Origin: a virus
IMG/VR virus record: IMGVR_UViG_3300017727_000146
Location: 1 to 25,086 of that record
Reading direction: 5' to 3' (one strand)
DNA length: 25,086 nt
Positions 17,490 to 23,414 of this stretch are shown one piece after another (position 1 is the stretch's first letter; each line of letters begins with the position of its first letter). Below the pieces are notes generated by a model that worked only from the letters and a program-made list of their open reading frames with translations, made no database searches and was not told where the DNA came from. A program made the translations under genes and the position numbers.

Positions 17490-18632
17490 ATGACCGAACA
17501 AGAAATCACAGTTCAATTGAGTGATGATCCATTTGATACTAAAACAATAAAAGTTCAAGTTCCTGAAGGCACAAAATTAATGTGTAATGAAATATATGCT
17601 GCTGATGCTTTATCATTATACGGTCTTACCGATTCAACTTTACAAAAGACACAATTAATTGAAGATAATGTTTCATATACCACTAGAGGTATTGTATCAT
17701 TTATATCAGAAGATAAATCAAAGGCTTTAATTGACATAGAATCTAAATTTACTGCTTACTGTACTTTAACTAAAGAACCTGACTATATTGTAAATCAATT
17801 AGAGGTAGATATGGAAATTGATGTTAAGATCAAAACTAACCCAAAAACAGGTGATGTTGTTGCTTCTATATCTGATGCAATTAAAGAAGTTAAGTTAAAA
17901 GAAATTAAAGAAGCAATTGGTAATAAAGCTGTAGGTTTTACTGCTAAGGTTAAAGAATTAATCCACGGAGGTTACTGGGTAGATGTTGCAGGTATTAAAT
18001 GTTTTATGCCAGGTTCATTAGGAGGCTTAAATAAATTACATGATTTTAGTTTATTAGTAGGTAAAGAAATAGTTGTTATGCCAATAACATTTTCTAAAGA
18101 AAAAGATACATTAGTAGTATCTCATAGAGAATATTTAAGAACTATGATTCCTACTACAATTGAAAACTTAAATGAAACTATAAAAGAATCTAGAATTGGT
18201 TTTGTAACAGGTACTACTAAGTTTGGTGTATTTGCTGAATTTGATGAATGTTTAACTGGGCTGATACCTAAAGCAGAATTAACTGAAGAATTCCAAAAAT
18301 CTTTAGATGACAGATCTATTAAACCAGGTGACAAGATAGAATTCTGGGTTAAAGAAATTATATCTGATAGAAAAATTATATTAAGTCAATTAGGTCCTAA
18401 AATTGACCTGTGGGATGGAATAGATGAAAAATATAAACCTATGATGATATCTGAAGGTAAAGTTACTAAGATTACTTCTTATGGTGCCTTTGTCGAATTA
18501 GAGAAAGGGATCAGTGGTTTAATTCATAAGTCTAAGCTAAAGGGTGCTGATTTAAGTAAAGGTGATACAATAAATGTAAAAATTGGTAGTGTGAATGTTA
18601 GTGATCGTAAGATTACCATGAACATAGCATAA
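17490..18632 (+). CDS. four-domain S1-type RNA-binding protein
   Basis: The 380-residue protein is built from S1/OB repeats like those of ribosomal protein bS1. A 60-residue leader (1-60) precedes S1-like units at about 62-135 (divergent), 146-213 (VGFTAKVKELIHGGYWVDVA), 234-301 (RIGFVTGTTKFGVFAEF, GLIPKAEL) and 321-379 (EGKVTKITSYGAFVELEKG, ISGLIHKSKL). The last is the most canonical, with GAFV and the G-L-I-H-K-S pattern. Bacteroidota bS1 usually has six units, so this is shorter. bS1 helps recruit mRNA with unstructured A/T-rich leaders, and this phage has such leaders. A role in steering host ribosomes to phage mRNA is therefore an attractive inference. Other RNA-binding roles or a virion role are possible. 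It forms its own unit, with an A/T box before and a hairpin after. Confidence 0.85.
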   Translation: MTEQEITVQLSDDPFDTKTIKVQVPEGTKLMCNEIYAADALSLYGLTDSTLQKTQLIEDNVSYTTRGIVSFISEDKSKALIDIESKFTAYCTLTKEPDYIVNQLEVDMEIDVKIKTNPKTGDVVASISDAIKEVKLKEIKEAIGNKAVGFTAKVKELIHGGYWVDVAGIKCFMPGSLGGLNKLHDFSLLVGKEIVVMPITFSKEKDTLVVSHREYLRTMIPTTIENLNETIKESRIGFVTGTTKFGVFAEFDECLTGLIPKAELTEEFQKSLDDRSIKPGDKIEFWVKEIISDRKIILSQLGPKIDLWDGIDEKYKPMMISEGKVTKITSYGAFVELEKGISGLIHKSKLKGADLSKGDTINVKIGSVNVSDRKITMNIA

Positions 18633-18638
18633 CCTATT

Positions 18639-18666
18639 CCTGGTTTGAATATATAAACAAATCAGG
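18639..18666 (+). promoter_or_regulatory. late promoter box inside a hairpin before the amidoligase gene
   Basis: CCTGGTTTG (18639-18647) pairs with CAAATCAGG (18658-18666): nine pairs, one being G-U in RNA. The ten-base loop is AATATATAAA, the promoter core. The right arm ends 6 bases before the ATG at 18673. It may also slow read-through from the S1 gene, but no T-run follows. Confidence 0.6.
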
Positions 18667-18672
18667 AACTAC

Positions 18673-19965
18673 ATGTACACTAACGAACAATTAAATGCTA
18701 TATATGCATCCAAGATTGGATTAGAATTTGAATTCTTTGCTAATGAAGGATTAGAGGAGGTTAAAAGAAGTCTTTCTAATGCTTTAAATAAAAGAATACA
18801 AATAGAGGAAAAGGCTCATAGTGATTTTACTCCTAGTAGTGAAACATTTAAATTAGAGCCTGATAATTCTGGTGGAACTGGAATGATTGAATTGGTTACT
18901 GGGCCAATGCCGTTTGTTGAATCAAAACTTATTATTGCAAAAACTTTAAAGTGGATTCGTGAAAATGGATCCACTAATGAGAGATGTAGTATTCACGTTA
19001 ATGTAGCATTTGATGGAAAGAAATTAGGAACTCCTACAAATGTATCAAGTTTAGATATCGGAAAATTTGTATTAAATTTTAATGAAGACAAAATTTATGA
19101 AGCGTTTCCTAACAGAAAAGATTCTGTTTATGCTAAGTCAATAAAATTTATTGTTCCACTAAGTGGAATGACTCAACCGTCCCCCGAAAAGATTTCATGG
19201 AAGAACTATATGTTTGTTTCTGAAAAGTATTATGGTGTAAATTTTTCTAAGTTACCTAAGAATTATATTGAATTTAGATATCTTGGTGGAAAAGATTACG
19301 AAAAGAAGTATAACACTATAATGGATTTAACTGAACATTTTGTTATATCATTATATGAAACTTTAATGTATCCTCAATATACTGATAAAGATATTAAACA
19401 ATTAGATGCCGTTTTAGAAAAGCATAGTGGTATAGTTGAATCTTATAAAGACTATCAAACATTTAAGAAAAAATTTCCAAAGATAAAATTAATGGTTGAT
19501 CTTCAAACGTATGATCAGATAGTTGAAACATTTTATCCTAAAATGAGAGAAGAGGTTTTTAATCTTTTAACTTTAGCTGGTTTAAAAGAAGGTTTAATTA
19601 ACTATGATGCTGATACTGGAAGAATGCAATTAAAAAATGCGGAACTAATGAGATGTTTTGAAATAAAAGGAGTTGATATTGTAGACTGTAAAGTACAAGG
19701 TAATATTTTAAATTGTGATATCTTTAGTTCGGAATTAATAAATTCATCTTTATTTGAAAGTAACTTATTTGGTGTAACCGATGCTGCTGATTGCAAGATA
19801 GAAGATTCTTATGTTAGTAAAAATGTAATGTGTAAAGATTCTTATATCTTTGGGCCTAGAGGAGTATTTAGTGGAGAAATGGAAGGTGGTATTTTTAGAA
19901 AAGGTAGAGCTACTAAAATGGCAAGGTTTGAAAATACAGAAATAATTGAAATAGAAAAAATATAA
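18673..19965 (+). CDS. amidoligase (glutamine synthetase-like COOH-NH2 ligase) fused to beta-helix
   Basis: The 430-residue protein shows the motif series of the amidoligase family with a glutamine-synthetase-like fold. GLEFEF (16-21; Glu18, Glu20) binds metal-ATP, and DNSGGTG with IELVTGPMP (64-80; Glu73) follows. CSIHVNV (105-111; His108) and YIEFRYLGG (198-206; Glu200, Arg202) complete the set. Such enzymes use ATP to join a carboxyl to an amine, making peptide-like or isopeptide links on proteins or small molecules. From about 320 to 405 the sequence changes to short repeats (FEIKGVDIVDCKVQ, NILNCDIFSSELINSSLFES) that look like a pentapeptide-type right-handed beta-helix. This part could dock to a virion part or substrate. 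No classic transporter, peptidase or peptide partner lies next to it. Six bases separate it from the next gene. Family call strong; substrate unknown. Confidence 0.82.
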   Translation: MYTNEQLNAIYASKIGLEFEFFANEGLEEVKRSLSNALNKRIQIEEKAHSDFTPSSETFKLEPDNSGGTGMIELVTGPMPFVESKLIIAKTLKWIRENGSTNERCSIHVNVAFDGKKLGTPTNVSSLDIGKFVLNFNEDKIYEAFPNRKDSVYAKSIKFIVPLSGMTQPSPEKISWKNYMFVSEKYYGVNFSKLPKNYIEFRYLGGKDYEKKYNTIMDLTEHFVISLYETLMYPQYTDKDIKQLDAVLEKHSGIVESYKDYQTFKKKFPKIKLMVDLQTYDQIVETFYPKMREEVFNLLTLAGLKEGLINYDADTGRMQLKNAELMRCFEIKGVDIVDCKVQGNILNCDIFSSELINSSLFESNLFGVTDAADCKIEDSYVSKNVMCKDSYIFGPRGVFSGEMEGGIFRKGRATKMARFENTEIIEIEKI

Positions 19966-19971
19966 AATAGT

Positions 19972-20835
19972 ATGGCTAACAAGAATACTTATTGTAATGA
20001 TCCAAATGAAGCTGCATGTTTAGATGAATTAATTAAATTAGTTAATGATGAACTAACTATTGCTTGCCAAATTCCATTCACAGTTCCTAAAAAGGAAATA
20101 AACAATATTATACAAAGAGCAAAAAAATATTTTTATAAAATATATGAAGATAGTGTAGAGCAAATGTATATCGCATTACCTGCAGGTGCTTTACATAAGT
20201 CATCCTTTAAACAAGGAGTACCTTATGGAACAGGACAAGACAAAGAAGTTATAACTAATAAAGGTAATATTGATAATCCTAGAGGTATAGTTAAAATGCC
20301 TTCTAGGGTTTATTCAGTTAACGATGTATTTGAGATTGGTGGATTTAGTGGAGAGGATGGTGGATTCGGTCAAATGAGCTTTAATGCAGATGATGTAGAT
20401 TTTTCAATTGATAAATTTATATATGATGATGTTTATGGGGCAGGTATAGGTAGTGAAAATTTAATGTACTATGTTGTTAATTCATTATTTATGGATAATG
20501 CAAGACAAGTTCTTTTACCACAAATATCATATACGTTTAATAGATTAACTAAGAAGTTTAGATTTCAAGGAGAGCTTCCTAAAAATGCAGTTATATTTGA
20601 AATATTTTCTACCATTCCTGATTGTGCACTATTTGAGGATGAGGCATTTCAAAGATATGTTATAGGACAAGCTAAAATTCAATTATCTAGAATATTAGGA
20701 ACCTTTTCATTTAACCTTCCTGGTAACATTACAATTAATTATGATTTAGTACAATCTGAAGGAAGGGAAGAAGTTGATAGAATAGTTGAAGAAATTAAAG
20801 GAGACGAAGGCGTTGATTACTTTTTCACAGGATAA
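19972..20835 (+). CDS. probable virion structural protein, 287 residues
   Basis: This protein is not assigned to a named family. The N-terminal helical part (CLDELIKLVNDELTIACQIP, then IQRAKKYFYKIYEDSVEQMY, about 16-66) is followed by a beta-rich centre with Gly/Phe/Asp-rich loops. An alpha/beta C-terminus (FQRYVIGQAKIQLSRILGTF, about 221-240, then LPGNITINYDLVQSEGREEV and an acidic helix ending DYFFTG) completes it. Proteins of this shape occur among head-tail connector, neck and baseplate-associated components of large phages, so a structural role is likely. It follows the amidoligase gene by 6 bases with no separate promoter box, so the two are co-expressed. It is therefore a candidate partner or substrate of that enzyme (inference). 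Confidence 0.62.
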   Translation: MANKNTYCNDPNEAACLDELIKLVNDELTIACQIPFTVPKKEINNIIQRAKKYFYKIYEDSVEQMYIALPAGALHKSSFKQGVPYGTGQDKEVITNKGNIDNPRGIVKMPSRVYSVNDVFEIGGFSGEDGGFGQMSFNADDVDFSIDKFIYDDVYGAGIGSENLMYYVVNSLFMDNARQVLLPQISYTFNRLTKKFRFQGELPKNAVIFEIFSTIPDCALFEDEAFQRYVIGQAKIQLSRILGTFSFNLPGNITINYDLVQSEGREEVDRIVEEIKGDEGVDYFFTG

Positions 20836-20840
20836 TTATA

Positions 20841-20897
20841 ATCTGAAAGCTATATAATAAAAAGAGAATATATAATAAAAAATTAGTGCTTTCAGAT
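20841..20897 (+). promoter_or_regulatory. tandem late promoter boxes inside a start-occluding inverted repeat
   Basis: ATCTGAAAGC (20841-20850) and GCTTTCAGAT (20888-20897) are perfect 10-bp complements. The right arm includes the AT of the gp25 start codon (20896). The 37-base loop holds two copies of TATATAATAAAAA (from 20851 and from 20869, 18 bases apart); the second lies in GAATATATAATAAAAAA at 20866. RNA from upstream would contain both arms, while RNA begun at the internal boxes would lack the left arm. Confidence 0.7.
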
Positions 20898-21267
20898 GAG
20901 CAGAGGAATAAGAGATATTTATAGTAGAAGCGCTGATGCTCCTAAGTTTAATGATGATATATTAGAAGTTACCGATGGGTTATCTCAATTAATCATTAAA
21001 ATAGATAATGTTTTATTTACTAGGAAAGGTGAAGTTTTAGGAAGCCCACAAATGGGATGTAATTTAGATGAATTAATTTTTTCATTAACATTAAATGCTA
21101 ACACTATACAACAAAGAATTAATGGTCAAATTTCTGCATATTGTTTGCCAGGAACCGGTAATTATAATGTTCAATCTGAAGTAAAGTTTTTTACTAGTGA
21201 AGGAAGGAACGGGGCTTTTGTTGATATCTTTGTAAATGAACAAAGAGTTATAGGAGCTCTTTTTTAA
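20896..21267 (+). CDS. gp25: baseplate wedge protein gp25-like
   Basis: The 123-residue protein matches the small gp25/lysozyme-like wedge family, which starts wedge assembly and contacts the sheath. The hallmark central stretch LFTRKGEVLGSPQMGCNLDE (40-59) corresponds to the conserved core of gp25. It is followed by a helix (NTIQQRINGQISAY) and a final beta hairpin (VKFFTSEGRNGAFVDIFVN). Length is typical. It lies directly before the gp6/J-like gene, the usual order in contractile phages and injection systems. The ATG at 20896 is partly within the right arm of a 10-bp inverted repeat, so translation may depend on which promoter made the RNA. No SD is present apart from TTTCAG just before the start. 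Confidence 0.88.
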   Translation: MSRGIRDIYSRSADAPKFNDDILEVTDGLSQLIIKIDNVLFTRKGEVLGSPQMGCNLDELIFSLTLNANTIQQRINGQISAYCLPGTGNYNVQSEVKFFTSEGRNGAFVDIFVNEQRVIGALF

Positions 21268-21280
21268 AATAATAAAGTAA

Positions 21281-23134
21281 ATGTCATTTTTTAGTAAAAC
21301 AAGAATAAAGGCCACTCAGTTATTTGAAGATTCATTTGAATACTTGCAGCGTACCTATGGACAAGCAGTTGAAACATTTACTCCTGCTTCACCTTATGGT
21401 CAAATATTAACTGTAGTTTCTAATTTAGGAGAATTAATATTTTTCTACATAGAAGCAGTTGCCACAGAACTAAATATTTCACGAGCAAGAAATATTGAAT
21501 CTATATATGGATTATCTAGATTAACAGGCCATGATCCTACTCGAGGTATCTCGGCAAGAGGTATAATTGGATTAAGATTAAATACCAGTGCATCTACTCT
21601 TGTTACTGGTGATTATGTACAAATTATGAATGGGTCATCTTGTGAGCTAGCTCAAAACGGATTAACTTATTTTTTAAATTTCAATAGTGACTTTATAAGA
21701 TTAACTAAAAGTAATACAGCATTTGTTAATGTTGAATTAATAGAAGGTGAAAAAGAAGACCAATCATTTACTGGTAATGGGTTAACATTACAAAGTTATA
21801 ACTTAACTACAAAAAGTCCTACCGATCAATTTTTAGTAAGTGTTGAGGTTGACGGTGAACTTTGGAAAAATGTCGATTCTTTATATGATATGGGTCCTGG
21901 TGAAAAGACAGTAATGGTAAAAACTAGTGTTAACGGTGGATTAAGTATATTTTTTGGAAATAATCAATTTGGTAGACCACCTGCAGTAGGCTCTCGTATT
22001 AAATGTACTTATGTAACCACTAGAGGAACTTCAGGAAATATTGGAGGTAAGCAATTAGATTTAAAATTTTCAACACCAGCAACAGACCAGTCTGGTGAGC
22101 AAGTAGATTTAAACCAAATTCTTTCTATTAACATTACAAGAAATCCAATGTTTGGATCTAATAGTGAAGATCCGAAATTTACTAGATTAATTGCACCGTA
22201 TCAAAGTAATTCATTTGTATTAGCGAATCCTAATAATTATATTTACTATCTAAGTAAGTATGACTTTTGGTCTTTCATAGATGCTTATAATACTAAAAAT
22301 GATGAATATTTAAATGATGATAATATTATTTACCTTTTCTTAATTCCAGATATAAAAAAGAAAATAACTAGTGATTTTGATTATTTCAGTATACCTGAGA
22401 TAGAATTTGTTATGACTGCTGATGAAAAGGAAATGACTTACGAAATATTAAATTCTAGTGGAAGGCAAGTAGTTACTGCTGAAACTAGAATAATAGATCC
22501 TATTATTAAAAGATATGCTCTTAATATAGTTATAAGATGGTTTGATAATTATGATAAAGATGAAATAAGAATAGCAATAAGAAACAATTTAGACGATTAT
22601 TTTTTAAATGTTAATAGAAGAGATAGAATACCAAGATCTGACATTATTTCAATTATTGAAAATGTAGAAGGGATTGACTCTGTAAATGTATTCTTTATAT
22701 CAGAAGCAAATGAACAAGCAATAAGAGATGGTTTTTATTTTGTTCCTGTATATGGTACAGACCCTGTCACTGACCAAAAGGTATTAATTGAAAATAAAAA
22801 GATAGTATTAAAAGAAGGAGAAGATCCTAATATAGGTTTAGACAGCTTTGGTGATATTGTTATTGATAATAATGATTTAGCAATTATTAGAGGTGGATGG
22901 AAAGATAGAAATGGTACGTACTATGAACCAATCCCAGAGGCTAATAAAATTAGTTCACTTAATGTATTTTATAAAGAAGCTATTGCTGATAATCTTTACA
23001 ATAAAATTCAACAAGAAAAATATAATAGCGTTCAAAGAAATAGAGGAACTACAATTGCAACAAGTACAAATGCTAGAGGACTGAATACTGGTAGATTAGA
23101 AAATTCACCAACACTTAAAAATCTAAATAATTAA
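21281..23134 (+). CDS. gp6: baseplate wedge protein gp6 / baseplate J-like
   Basis: The 617-residue protein has the architecture of gp6/J wedge proteins. The N-terminal helical part (QLFEDSFEYLQRTYGQAVET, then PYGQILTVVSNLGELIFFYI, about 13-57) is the conserved J start. A beta-rich middle follows with the SLYDMGPGEKTVMVKTSVNG region (about 202-221) and GLSIFFGNNQFGRPP, the typical J motif. The C-terminal half has GRQVVTAETRIIDPIIKRYA (about 393-412), the dimerisation-type domain seen in gp6 homologues. The tail after about 580 is Asn/Thr-rich and probably flexible. The length is close to T4 gp6 (about 660). It follows gp25 by 13 bases and precedes a short gene by 4. Confidence 0.88.
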   Translation: MSFFSKTRIKATQLFEDSFEYLQRTYGQAVETFTPASPYGQILTVVSNLGELIFFYIEAVATELNISRARNIESIYGLSRLTGHDPTRGISARGIIGLRLNTSASTLVTGDYVQIMNGSSCELAQNGLTYFLNFNSDFIRLTKSNTAFVNVELIEGEKEDQSFTGNGLTLQSYNLTTKSPTDQFLVSVEVDGELWKNVDSLYDMGPGEKTVMVKTSVNGGLSIFFGNNQFGRPPAVGSRIKCTYVTTRGTSGNIGGKQLDLKFSTPATDQSGEQVDLNQILSINITRNPMFGSNSEDPKFTRLIAPYQSNSFVLANPNNYIYYLSKYDFWSFIDAYNTKNDEYLNDDNIIYLFLIPDIKKKITSDFDYFSIPEIEFVMTADEKEMTYEILNSSGRQVVTAETRIIDPIIKRYALNIVIRWFDNYDKDEIRIAIRNNLDDYFLNVNRRDRIPRSDIISIIENVEGIDSVNVFFISEANEQAIRDGFYFVPVYGTDPVTDQKVLIENKKIVLKEGEDPNIGLDSFGDIVIDNNDLAIIRGGWKDRNGTYYEPIPEANKISSLNVFYKEAIADNLYNKIQQEKYNSVQRNRGTTIATSTNARGLNTGRLENSPTLKNLNN

Positions 23135-23138
23135 TAAG

Positions 23139-23408
23139 ATGGCAACAGTTAAAGATAATAGAACAGGTTTTCCTAGCCTATATAGGGCTACTTATGAAGA
23201 AGGCTGGGTTTTAAAAAATACGGGATATGATTATGCCCCAGGATTATTAAGGAATACTATGTCAAATTATATGTTTAGAAATAGGCACTTATCAAAATTC
23301 TTAACTGAGTATTTAAATCCTATAATGGTTTTTTATATTAATAAAGTTAAGTACTTAAGAATTTATTTTAACTTTGCAGTTCCTAAGTGGTATCAAAAAA
23401 TAAATTAA
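23139..23408 (+). CDS. small protein of unknown function between gp6-like and gp7-like genes
   Basis: The 89-residue protein starts 4 bases after the gp6-like stop. It is rich in Tyr, Asn and Leu (LYRATYEEGWVLKNTGYDYA, about 14-33) with a basic, aromatic end (YLRIYFNFAVPKWYQKIN). It has no signal peptide. It lies in the same reading frame as the following long gene, separated only by TAA (23406-23408) and two codons. It could thus be a separate wedge accessory protein or a split N-terminal part of the next gene. The following GTG has a natural-looking start, so I favour two genes. Confidence 0.6.
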   Translation: MATVKDNRTGFPSLYRATYEEGWVLKNTGYDYAPGLLRNTMSNYMFRNRHLSKFLTEYLNPIMVFYINKVKYLRIYFNFAVPKWYQKIN

Positions 23409-23414
23409 GAGACA

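Noticed and set aside
22893-23084. Forward open frame inside the gp6-like gene
   Set aside because: It lies in another frame within a well-supported gene and shows no domain or leader.
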